Shown here piece by piece: positions 26,934-36,300 of a DNA stretch of 47,254 nt. Every line of letters begins with the position of its first letter. The stretch's first letter is position 1. The translations under genes and the position numbers were made by a program. The stretch is from Flavobacteriaceae bacterium. GTDB lineage: Bacteria; Bacteroidota; Bacteroidia; Flavobacteriales; Flavobacteriaceae. The notes below the pieces were generated by a model that was not told the origin of the DNA, did no database searches, and was given only the letters and a program-made list of their open reading frames with translations. The DNA lies in contig JABAZK010000188.1 of the NCBI GenBank assembly GCA_018608485.1, positions 1 to 47,254 on the forward strand, read 5' to 3'.

Positions 26934-28640
26934 TTACAGATCTAGTTGAAAAGTGTCTTTTAAGTCTTTAAGAAAAGCATTTTTTTCTAGAAGTTTGTTG
27001 TACTTTTCTTGAGGAGTATATGCAAACTTCTTTTGTATAGTTTCATTAACTACAATATTTAAAGAAATACCGTAGTTGTTTAAAGATTCCCTAATAAATT
27101 TTATTAGTTTTGGTTTTACTTGTTTTAATTGGTCTTCCATTAGCTTATTGGGTAAAATAAACTGAATATAAAAGTTTTCTTGAAGTGTTGGTATGTCTGT
27201 AGCTAAAATAGAAGCGATACTTTTTTCGCCTTTTATTATTAAAAATTTTTGAAAGTCTTTCCATGCTGTTTGTAATTCACTTTCTGTAAAAGGTTTTCTT
27301 GGGTAATCATCATAATTAATTTCAGTAGTAGTCTTTTTTATGTCTTTTTGTTGATGAATACTTTTTAAAGAAAGAGAATTACTTCTTCTTTTTATATTTT
27401 TTAAAATTGGTGGTTTAGATATTAGAGTACTTGATGCTAAAGGCTCTTTATCGACAACCTTTGGTGGTGTTTTAAGATCGTCTTTAGCTTTAACGTCTGG
27501 TATTATTTCCTTTTTTAAGGGGGGTGAGATAGAAGTAAAAAATGTAGCTGGAATTATATAGTTAGATGGTTTTTTTTTTTCGCCATCGAAAGTGATGGAG
27601 GCAATTTGCATCAAAGTTAATTCAACTAAAAGTCGTTGATTTTTACTTATTTTATAATTTAATTCGCATTGATTGGCTTTTTCTATAGATTGTATGAGAA
27701 AGCTTATAGACGCTTTAGAGGATTGATTTAAATACTTCTTTTTAGCATTATCACCAACTTCAAGTAAGTTGATAGTTGCCTTGTCTTTGGCAACCAACAA
27801 ATCTCTAAAGTGAGAGGCTAGTCCACTAATAAAATGGTGCCCTTCAAATCCTTTAGACAAAATTTCATTAAAGTTATTTAACACATCAGGAATTTTATTT
27901 TCTAATAACAAATCTGTCATTGTAAAATAAGTATCATAGTCTAAGACATTTAAATTTTGAGTTACAGCCTCACGAGTTAGGTTTTTTCCAGAAAAACTAA
28001 TAACTCTATCAAAAATTGAAAGAGCATCCCTCATGGCGCCATCGGCTTTTTGTGAAATTATGTGTAAGGCGTCATCATCTGCTTCAATGTTTTCTTTTGC
28101 AGCTATTTTTTTTAAATAATTTTTTGTGTCTAAAACAGTTATTCTCTTAAAATCAAATATTTGGCAACGTGATAAAATTGTGGGAATAATTTTATGTTTT
28201 TCTGTAGTAGCTAAAATAAATATAGCATGAGCTGGAGGTTCTTCTAATGTTTTTAAAAAAGCATTAAAAGCCGCTTGTGATAACATGTGTACTTCATCTA
28301 TAATATACACCTTGTATTTTCCGGTCTGAGGAGGTATTCTTACTTGATCTGTTAAACTCCTGATATCATCTACAGAGTTATTGGAAGCAGCATCTAGTTC
28401 AAATATATTAAAAGCAAAGTCTTCATCATTAGATTCAGCCCCTTCTTCATTGATTCTTTTTGCTAAAATTCTAGCACAAGATGTTTTTCCAACACCTCTA
28501 GGCCCAGTAAAAAGAAGAGCTTGAGCTAAATGATTATTTTTAATGGCATTTTCTAAAGTATTTGTTATCGCTTGTTGCCCAATAACATCCTCAAAGAATT
28601 GAGGTCTGTATTTACGTGCAGAAACGATAAAATGCTCCAT
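26934..28640 (-). CDS. dnaX: DNA polymerase III gamma/tau subunit
   Basis: DnaX is the clamp-loader ATPase and replisome organiser. The 568-residue product has the P-loop GPRGVGKTSC (46-55), IIDEVHMLSQAAFNAFLKTLEEPP, the sensor region LATTEKHKIIPTILSRCQ, and the usual tau-type C-terminal extension, here low in complexity and lysine-rich at about 370-450. The zinc-binding cysteines that sit between the P-loop and the DAAS motif in E. coli DnaX (four Cys) are absent: residues 56-80 contain none. I believe this is common in flavobacterial DnaX. A strong promoter match lies upstream. I see no poly-A frameshift site that would clearly yield a separate gamma form. Confidence 0.95.
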   Translation of the reverse strand: MEHFIVSARKYRPQFFEDVIGQQAITNTLENAIKNNHLAQALLFTGPRGVGKTSCARILAKRINEEGAESNDEDFAFNIFELDAASNNSVDDIRSLTDQVRIPPQTGKYKVYIIDEVHMLSQAAFNAFLKTLEEPPAHAIFILATTEKHKIIPTILSRCQIFDFKRITVLDTKNYLKKIAAKENIEADDDALHIISQKADGAMRDALSIFDRVISFSGKNLTREAVTQNLNVLDYDTYFTMTDLLLENKIPDVLNNFNEILSKGFEGHHFISGLASHFRDLLVAKDKATINLLEVGDNAKKKYLNQSSKASISFLIQSIEKANQCELNYKISKNQRLLVELTLMQIASITFDGEKKKPSNYIIPATFFTSISPPLKKEIIPDVKAKDDLKTPPKVVDKEPLASSTLISKPPILKNIKRRSNSLSLKSIHQQKDIKKTTTEINYDDYPRKPFTESELQTAWKDFQKFLIIKGEKSIASILATDIPTLQENFYIQFILPNKLMEDQLKQVKPKLIKFIRESLNNYGISLNIVVNETIQKKFAYTPQEKYNKLLEKNAFLKDLKDTFQLDL

Positions 28641-28665
28641 AATCTAAAGAATAAATTTTGTCTAA

Positions 28666-28696
28666 CAAATGTAAGTATCTACCTTAGTATTTACAA
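28666..28696 (-). promoter_or_regulatory. Promoter of dnaX
   Basis: On the minus strand TTG (28694-28696) is followed after 20 bases by TACATTTG (28666-28673), a full match to the Bacteroidota TTG-N17-23-TAnnTTTG promoter. The dnaX ATG follows 26 bases later. This is the best promoter match I found in the window. Confidence 0.65.
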
Positions 28697-28722
28697 TATG
28701 CTTTCTTAACAAAAGACTAAAG

Positions 28723-28755
28723 TTGTAAACAAATTGTAAGAATCATTTAATTTTT
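28723..28755 (+). promoter_or_regulatory. Candidate promoter of msrA
   Basis: TTG (28723-28725), a 22-base spacer and TAATTTTT (28748-28755, one mismatch to TAnnTTTG) precede the msrA ATG at 28787. It is back to back with the dnaX promoter. Confidence 0.4.
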
Positions 28756-28786
28756 AGACTACACAATAAATTAATAAATTTCATTT

Positions 28787-29437
28787 ATGAAAAATCAACA
28801 AAGTATACTGGCTATCATCGTAGTTTTTTTAATCTTAGTTACATATGGTTTCACCAGAGAGGCCAAACAAAATGAATATCAAGTAAATAAAATTTGTGCT
28901 TCAGACAAAGTAGCCTATTTCGCAAGTGGCTGTTTCTGGTGTGTAGAATCAATTTTTGAAAGTGTTGAAGGAGTCAACGAAGCGATATCAGGATATGCTG
29001 GTGGTTTCACCAAAAATCCTACTTACAGATCTATAGGGACAGGAAGAACAGGTCATGCAGAAGCAGTAGCCGTATACTACAATCCAGAAATTGTTACTTT
29101 TAAAACTTTAGTAGATGTTTTTTTTGGATCACATGATCCTACTACAAAGAACGGTCAACACCCAGATTATGGAAGTCAGTATAGATCGATTGCTTTTTAT
29201 AAAACGATAGATGAAAAAAATCTTATAGAGGCAGCTATTCAAAAATTAAACAAAGAAATATACAATAATAAAATAGTGACAGAGGTAACAAAGTTTTCAG
29301 TTTTTTACGAAGCGGAAGACTATCATCAAAATTATGAAAAACGAAATCCATATGATCGATATGTTAGAAATGTATCTATACCACGATTAACGCGTTTTCA
29401 GAAAAAATTTCCCGAGTTATTGAAGTCAACACATTAA
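28787..29437 (+). CDS. msrA: Exported peptide methionine-S-sulfoxide reductase
   Basis: MsrA repairs oxidised methionine in proteins. The 216-residue product has a hydrophobic N-terminal segment (about residues 7-22, SILAIIVVFLILVTYG), so the enzyme is probably exported to or anchored facing the periplasm; no lipobox cysteine is seen there. The catalytic motif GCFWC places the nucleophile at Cys49. SGYAGG, GHAEAV and the DYHQNYEKRNPY region near the C-terminus complete the family profile. It is a single gene between a divergent dnaX and a strong bidirectional terminator. Confidence 0.95.
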   Translation: MKNQQSILAIIVVFLILVTYGFTREAKQNEYQVNKICASDKVAYFASGCFWCVESIFESVEGVNEAISGYAGGFTKNPTYRSIGTGRTGHAEAVAVYYNPEIVTFKTLVDVFFGSHDPTTKNGQHPDYGSQYRSIAFYKTIDEKNLIEAAIQKLNKEIYNNKIVTEVTKFSVFYEAEDYHQNYEKRNPYDRYVRNVSIPRLTRFQKKFPELLKSTH

Positions 29438-29494
29438 ACCAAAAATGGTATTTTAATCTTTCTCACCAAAGGTGTAAATAATTGTTTTTTTATA

Positions 29495-29527
29495 AAATAA
29501 AACGCTACAAATTGCAGCGTTTTATTT
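29495..29527. terminator. Bidirectional intrinsic terminator between msrA and the acyl-CoA synthetase gene
   Basis: AAATAAAACGCT and AGCGTTTTATTT form a perfect 12-base stem with a nine-base loop. T-runs lie in the 3' arm on both strands, so it can stop transcription of msrA from the left and of the convergent synthetase gene from the right. Confidence 0.75.
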
Positions 29528-29533
29528 AATTAT

Positions 29534-31318
29534 TTATCCTCTGTATATTTTTTCATATAAGTCATCATAAATATTTTTTATAATTTCTCGTTTCATCTTC
29601 ATAGTAGGTGTTAGATGACCACCATCTATAGTCCATTCATTGGGTGTTAGTTCAAACTTTTTTATTTGTTCCCATTTCCCAAAGCTCTTATTGCATTGAT
29701 CTACCTCTATTTGAATTCTATCGATGATAATTTGAGCCCCAGCAATTTCTTCACAAGAAGTCCCAATTTTGTGACCTTTTCTTTCAATCCAATCTCTTAT
29801 AAAAACAAAGTTTGGTTGAATTAAAGCAGCTGGCATTTTTTCATTTTCACCAATTACCATTACTTGTTCTATAAATAAAGATTGCTTTAAATCCCCTTCA
29901 AGAAGAGGTGGAACAATGTATTTACCTCCAGAGGTTTTAAACATTTCTTTTGTTCTACCTGTAATTTTTAAAAATCCATCGGAGTCTATTTCACCTTTAT
30001 CACCAGTATGAAAATAACCGTCTTTAATAACCTCAGCAGTTTTTTTTGGGTCTTTGTAATACCCTTGCATCACATTTGGTCCTTTTACTAATATTTCACC
30101 ATTTTCAGCAATTTTTACTTCCACATTTTTTAAAATTCTACCAACTGTTCCAACCCTAAATCCATGAACACCATTTTGTTCCATAAAACTAACAGAGGTT
30201 ACTGGTGATGTTTCAGTTAATCCATATCCTTCCATAATTGGCATTCCAGCAGCCGCAAAAACTCTAGTTAATCTTTGTTGTAAAGCAGAAGCTCCAGAAA
30301 CCATTAATTTAAGTTCACCTCCTAAGGCTGCTTGCCATTTTGAGAAAATTAGTTTACGAGCCAACCCTAATTGTTTTTCATACCACCAACCATTGGCACC
30401 ATAAGGTTCATATTTTAAACCAAGATCTACTGCCCAAAAAAACAGTTTCTTTTTAATACCAGTTAATTCTTGTCCTTTTAAGACAATACTATCATATATT
30501 TTTTCATACAACCTTGGAACAGCTGTCAATACGTGAGGCTTAATTTCTTGTGCATTTTCAACTAATTTTTCTACCCCTTCAGCAAAATAGATTTCTACAC
30601 CACAATATTGGTACAAATAAAGTATCATACGTTCAAAAATATGACATACGGGTAGAAAACTTAAGGCTTTGTCGTTTCCTTTGGTTAACGGAACGCTTTC
30701 TTCACTTGTTAAAACGTTTGATACAATATTTCCGTGTGATAACATTACTCCTTTGGGCCTTCCAGTAGTTCCAGAGGTGTAAATGAGCGTTGCTAAATCT
30801 TCACTTTTTACTGCATCTTTTCTGGCTTCAACATCACTTTGATTTGATGTGTCTTTTCCAAGTTCTAGGAGTTCCTTCCAATTTTTTTCATCAGATATCT
30901 CATCAAAAGTATACACCTCTTTTAACTTTGTATTTCCTTTAATTTTATTGATTTTTTCTACAATAGATACATCAGATACAAAACAATAAATAGATTCAGA
31001 ATGATTTAGTACATATTCATAATCTTCTTTAGATATGGTAGGGTATATGGGTACATTTTGAGCACCGGTTTGAAGAATTCCTATGTCTACAATATTCCAT
31101 TCGGTTCTATTTGTTGTAGAAATAACAGCAATTTTATCATTTGCTTTTACTCCTAAACGAAGCAAAGCTCTACTGATAGTATTTGCTTTAAATATGTACT
31201 CTTCACTTGAAGTTGATACCCATTTATTCCCGTATTTTGTAACCAAAGCATTTTTTAGGTTATATTTTTTTTGGGAAAAGTAGGGGAAGTCAAATAATCT
31301 GCTTATTTCTGAAGACAT
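29534..31318 (-). CDS. Long-chain acyl-CoA synthetase (AMP-forming), copy 1
   Basis: An adenylate-forming enzyme that activates long-chain fatty acids to acyl-CoA. The 594-residue product has the AMP-binding signature IYTSGTTGRPKGVMLSH (about 178-194), the conserved GYGLTETSP and the hinge YFHTGDKGEIDSDGFLKITGR followed by KEMFKTSGGKYI. It belongs to the FadD15-like branch typical of Bacteroidota rather than E. coli FadD, by overall layout. It is collinear with the next upstream gene (31406-33166), and the two share long near-identical stretches, indicating tandem duplication. It has no beta-oxidation neighbour. Confidence 0.92.
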   Translation of the reverse strand: MSSEISRLFDFPYFSQKKYNLKNALVTKYGNKWVSTSSEEYIFKANTISRALLRLGVKANDKIAVISTTNRTEWNIVDIGILQTGAQNVPIYPTISKEDYEYVLNHSESIYCFVSDVSIVEKINKIKGNTKLKEVYTFDEISDEKNWKELLELGKDTSNQSDVEARKDAVKSEDLATLIYTSGTTGRPKGVMLSHGNIVSNVLTSEESVPLTKGNDKALSFLPVCHIFERMILYLYQYCGVEIYFAEGVEKLVENAQEIKPHVLTAVPRLYEKIYDSIVLKGQELTGIKKKLFFWAVDLGLKYEPYGANGWWYEKQLGLARKLIFSKWQAALGGELKLMVSGASALQQRLTRVFAAAGMPIMEGYGLTETSPVTSVSFMEQNGVHGFRVGTVGRILKNVEVKIAENGEILVKGPNVMQGYYKDPKKTAEVIKDGYFHTGDKGEIDSDGFLKITGRTKEMFKTSGGKYIVPPLLEGDLKQSLFIEQVMVIGENEKMPAALIQPNFVFIRDWIERKGHKIGTSCEEIAGAQIIIDRIQIEVDQCNKSFGKWEQIKKFELTPNEWTIDGGHLTPTMKMKREIIKNIYDDLYEKIYRG

Positions 31319-31405
31319 AAAGTAATTTTAATTTTATATAAGTTATGAAGCCAAATTACAAAAAACCAATAGATTTCACAATATGATATTTTAGGGTATT
31401 ATTTC

Positions 31406-33166
31406 TTAAAGATTATATATTTTGTTGTATAAATTTTTATGTTTTTCTAAAATTATTTTTCTTTTCATTTTAAGAGTTGGTGTTAAGTGACCAGATGTAG
31501 CAGTCCATTCCTCCTTGGTGATTTCAAACTTTTTGATTTGTTCCCATTTACCAAAATCCTTGTTGCAAACATCAATTTCTTGTTGAATTCTATTTCTTAA
31601 TTCTTTGCTGTCCTGCAAATTATTAACCTTATATCCTTTTCTTTTAATCCATTCATTTACGTATTCGAAGTTTATTTGGATTAAAGCTGCAGGCATTTTT
31701 TGAGCTTCACCAATAACCATTACTTGTTCTATAAAACGAGATTTTTTTAATTGACTTTCTATAACAGTTGGAGCAATATATTTCCCACCAGAAGTTTTGA
31801 AAATTTCTTTTTTCCTATCAGTGATTTTTAAAAAACCTTCAGAATCGATTTCTCCAATATCTCCAGAATGGAGATATCCATTTTTAATTGTTTCTGCTGT
31901 TAAATCATCTCTTTTGTAGTATCCCTGCATTATACAATGTCCTTTCATTAAAATCTCACCATCATCTGCTATTTTAATTTCTATTCCTTTTAAGGCTTTA
32001 CCAACGGTACCTATTTTTAATGAATTATTTCTTAAATCGTTTAATGTAGCCCCAGGCGAAGATTCGGTCATTCCATATCCCTCATAAACTGGAATACCCG
32101 CTGCAGTAAAAACTTTAATTAACCTCGGTTGAAGTGGTGCGCTTCCGGAGATCATAAATTCTAAATTATTACCCAGTGCTTCCTGCCATTTTACAAAAAT
32201 TAGTTTTCTTGCAATTTTTAATTTAAAGTGATACCAAGATCCGTTTTTTTCATAAGGTTCATATTTTTCTCCTAGCTCTAAGGCCCAAAAGAAAAGTCTT
32301 TTCTTTAAACCGGTTAAGTTGCTTCCTTTATCTACAATTTTATCAAATATTTTTTCTAGTAATCTAGGAACAACTGCCATCATGCTAGGCCTAACCTCTC
32401 TGATGTTATCACCTAATAACTCAATGCTTTCTGCAAAATAGGTGCTAAAACCCATCATTTGTGAATAATAACCAGCTGTTCTTTCAAACACATGACTAAC
32501 AGGTAGGTAACTGATTGTTTTTTTACCAGGACCTTCAATATTTAATCTATCTGCAGTTGCTTTAATATTTTCAACAATATTGTGATGAGACAACATAACT
32601 CCTTTTGGAGTTCCAGTTGTACCAGATGTATAAATAATTGTTGCCAAATCTTTTGGCTTAATAGATTTTTTTAACTCCTCTACTTTGGCTTGAGATGTTT
32701 CATCTTTTCCCAGCTTTAAAAAAGATTCCCAACCAATATCTGATTGCCTATCTATTCTAAATACTTCTTTAAGCTGAGTTTTATCTAGAACTTTTTTAAC
32801 TTTTTCATAGATATCATCACCAGCAATAAAACAATACTTAGAATCTGAATGATTTAATACATATTGGTAATCCTTTTCTGATAATGTGGCATATAAAGGA
32901 ACATTTTGTGCACCAATCTGTAAAATACCTATATCTAAAAAATGCCATTTAGGTTGATTCACTGGAACTATGATGGCTACTTTATCATTTGGCTTTAATC
33001 CCAATTTTAATAAAGACCTACTAACATTATTAGAAATAGTAATAAAATCTTGACTTGAGTAACTTTTCCAGTTGTTTTTTTCTTTATAGACTAACGATTT
33101 ATCTTGTGGATAATTATTTTTTTGATATTCTATACAATCAAAAACACGTGTTATTTTATTTATCAT
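31406..33166 (-). CDS. Long-chain acyl-CoA synthetase (AMP-forming), copy 2
   Basis: The paralogue of the downstream synthetase gene, with the AMP-binding signature IYTSGTTGTPKGVMLSH (about 180-196), GYGMTESSP, and the C-terminal SGDIGEIDSEGFLKITDRKKEIF motif. I choose the ATG at 33166 (586 residues), giving MINKITRVFDCIEYQ, which lines up with copy 1; an upstream in-frame ATG adds 14 residues without a counterpart. Eighty-seven bases separate the two synthetases, with no terminator seen between them, so they may be cotranscribed. Different chain-length preference is a reasonable guess but unsupported by sequence alone. Confidence 0.92.
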   Translation of the reverse strand: MINKITRVFDCIEYQKNNYPQDKSLVYKEKNNWKSYSSQDFITISNNVSRSLLKLGLKPNDKVAIIVPVNQPKWHFLDIGILQIGAQNVPLYATLSEKDYQYVLNHSDSKYCFIAGDDIYEKVKKVLDKTQLKEVFRIDRQSDIGWESFLKLGKDETSQAKVEELKKSIKPKDLATIIYTSGTTGTPKGVMLSHHNIVENIKATADRLNIEGPGKKTISYLPVSHVFERTAGYYSQMMGFSTYFAESIELLGDNIREVRPSMMAVVPRLLEKIFDKIVDKGSNLTGLKKRLFFWALELGEKYEPYEKNGSWYHFKLKIARKLIFVKWQEALGNNLEFMISGSAPLQPRLIKVFTAAGIPVYEGYGMTESSPGATLNDLRNNSLKIGTVGKALKGIEIKIADDGEILMKGHCIMQGYYKRDDLTAETIKNGYLHSGDIGEIDSEGFLKITDRKKEIFKTSGGKYIAPTVIESQLKKSRFIEQVMVIGEAQKMPAALIQINFEYVNEWIKRKGYKVNNLQDSKELRNRIQQEIDVCNKDFGKWEQIKKFEITKEEWTATSGHLTPTLKMKRKIILEKHKNLYNKIYNL

Positions 33167-33189
33167 GTTGGTTTTATAAGACAGCAAGA

Positions 33190-33221
33190 TAAAAAAAATA
33201 GGTTTCATTTATGAAACCTAT
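33190..33221 (-). terminator. Intrinsic terminator of purL
   Basis: On the minus strand, ATAGGTTTCAT and ATGAAACCTAT form a perfect 11-base stem around a two-base centre (33198-33221), followed by eight T residues. It lies about 107 bases after the purL stop and insulates it from the synthetase genes. Confidence 0.8.
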
Positions 33222-33327
33222 GTTTACTGATGATAAATTTATCTTCACAAAAAAATTATAGGTTAATACTTAATAAAAAAAATAACAAAATTTCAGGTAA
33301 TTTAAAACTGGAAAAATACTTGTTTTT

Positions 33328-36300
33328 TTATTTTTTTGAGTTAATCCATTTTCTAGCATTTTCAAATGCTTCTAACCATGGAGAAACTTCATCTTTTCTT
33401 CCCTCTGGGTAGTGAGCCCAGTTCCATTGAAAAGTAGATCTTTCTATATGTGGCATTGTGGCTAAATGTCTTCCAGTTTTATCACACATCATTGCTGTGT
33501 TAAAATCTGAACCATTAGGATTATGGGGATACTCTTGATAACTATACTTGGCTACGATGTTGTATTTATCTTCTTCATAAGGAAATTTAAACTTACCTTC
33601 TCCATGAGATATCCAAACACCCAGTGTTGATCCAGCCATACTGGACAACATAACAGAGTTGTTTTCTTGAATTTTTACAGATGTAAATGCACTTTCATGT
33701 TTTTTAGAATCATTATAAGTCATTTTTCCATGAATGTCATGGTCTGGATTTATTAAATCCAACTCCATCCATAATTGGCATCCATTACAAATTCCCACAC
33801 TCAAAGTATCTTCCCTTTCAAAAAAAGATTTCAGCGCTTTATTAGCTTTTTCGTTGTATAAGAAAGCCCCTGCCCATCCTTTAGCAGATCCAAGAACATC
33901 AGAATTAGAAAATCCTCCAACAGCTCCAATAAACTGAATATCCTCCAAAGTTTCTCTACCAGAAATTAAATCTGTCATATGAACATCTTTTACATCAAAA
34001 CCAGCTAAGTACATTGCATTGGCCATTTCTCTTTCAGAATTACTTCCTTTCTCTCTAATAATGGCCGCTTTAGGTTTGGAAGTAGTTTTGTCTATTGTTG
34101 GTAAAATTCCTGTAAAATTTTCAGGAAATTTATAGTGTAAAGGTTGTTTTTTAAAGTTGTTAAATCGATGCTTAGCTAATCCATTAGCTGTTTGTTTTTG
34201 ATCTAGTAAAAAAGAGGTTGTGTACCAAGTATCTCTTAGTTCTGAAACATTTAAAGAAAAAGTATCTTCATGGTTTTTTATTGTTAAAACTTCCTCTTTT
34301 ACAGCAGTACCAATCGTAAAAAATTCGATATGATGATCTGTTAATGTTTTTTCTATTTGAGAATTAGCTTGAAAAATAATTCCAGCATTTTCTGAAAATA
34401 ATAGTTTTATGGAATCTTTTTCAGATAAAGAGGTAAGGTCTATGTTTGCACCAATATTGTTATCTGCAAAACACATTTCAAGTAAAGTTGTAATTAAACC
34501 TCCTGAGGCAATATCATGCCCTGAGTAGATTTTATCTTCTTTTATTAGATTTTGAATAATGTTAAACGTATTTTTTACAAAAGCTGAATTTTTAACATCA
34601 GGAGCTTCGTTACCAATCGTATTTAAAACTTGATTAAATGAACTTCCTCCTAACTTGTATGAATCTTGTGATATATTTATATAATAAATAGAGCTGTTAT
34701 TATGTTTCAAAACAGGTTCAACAACTTTACTTATTTGATCACAATTACCTGCAGCTGATATAATTACTGTTCCTGGAGAGATTACTTCTTCATTAGAATA
34801 TCTTTGTTTCATAGATAAAGAATCTTTACCCGTGGGAACATTAATTCCTAAGTCTATTGAAAAATCAGAAATTGCTTTTACTGCCTCAAATAATCTAGCG
34901 TCTTCACCTTCATTTTTACATGGCCACATCCAATTTGCGGAAAGAGAAATACTTTTTAAATTATCTTTTAATGGAGCCCATATCATATTTGTTAGTGCTT
35001 CGGTAATAGAATTTCTACTCCCAGCAGCAGGATTTATTAATCCAGAAATAGGTGAGTGGCCAATAGCAGTAGCTACTCCTTCTTTTCCATTATAATCTAA
35101 AGCCATTACTCCTACATTATTTAAAGGAACTTGCAAAGCACCAACACATTGTTGTTTGGCAACTTTTCCGCCAACGCATCTATCTACTTTATTTGTAAGC
35201 CAATCTTTACAACCAACAGCCTCTAGTTGAAGAACTTGTTCTAGGTAGATTTGTAAATTTTTTGTTTTATATCTAGAATTCTTGTAGTTTCTTTTTATTG
35301 TAGTATCAGACATAATGGTTTTTGGAGAGCTTCCAAACATATCTTCCAATGCTAGATCCATTGGGGTATCTCCATTATTTTTAGATTCAAAAGTAAATCT
35401 ATTATTTCCTGTAACATCTCCAACAGTATACATTGGTGAACGTTCTCTATTTGCAATTTTTTGTAGAGTATCTGAGTGTTTTTCCGCTATTACCAATCCC
35501 ATTCTTTCTTGAGATTCGTTCCCAATGATTTCTTTAGCAGATAATGTAGGGTCACCAACGGGTAATTTATCTAAATTTATTTTACCTCCCGTATCTTCAA
35601 CTAATTCAGATAAACAATTTAAATGTCCACCAGCACCATGATCATGAATAGAAACGATATAATTTTCATCACTTTCTATCATTCCTCTCACTGCATTTGC
35701 AGCACGCTTTTGCATTTCAGGATTAGATCTTTGCACGGCATTAAGTTCTATTCCTGAGGCAAACTCTCCAGTATCTGCAGAAGAAACTGCAGCTCCTCCC
35801 ATTCCTATTCTATAGTTTTCACCCCCTAAAATAACAATCTTGTCACCTTTTTTAGGAGTGTCTTTTAATGCTTGACTGGCTTTTCCGTAACCAATACCAC
35901 CAGCTTGCATAATTACTTTATCATATCCTAGTTTTCTGGCAGCTGATGTGCTACACGATGAATTTTCTTCGTGTTCAAATGTTAGTACAGATCCTGTAAT
36001 AAGTGGTTGTCCAAACTTATTTCCAAAATCTGAAGCTCCATTAGATGCTTTAATTAAAATATCCATAGGAGTTTGATATAACCATGGACGTTCTTTCATT
36101 TTTTGTTCCCAAAAGCGATCCTTTGTCAAACGAGAATAGGAAGTCATATACACAGCTGTCCCAGCTAGCGGTAATGACCCTTTTCCTCCAGCCAATCGAT
36201 CTCTAATTTCACCTCCAGAGCCAGTAGCAGCTCCATTAAAAGGCTCTACAGTGGTAGGGAAGTTATGGGTTTCTGCTTTTAAAGATATTACAGAATCAAA

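Noticed and set aside
33230-33412. Plus-strand 60-codon frame at the purL 3' end
   Set aside because: Low-complexity Asn/Lys/Leu sequence overlapping purL and lying after its terminator; no sign of selection.
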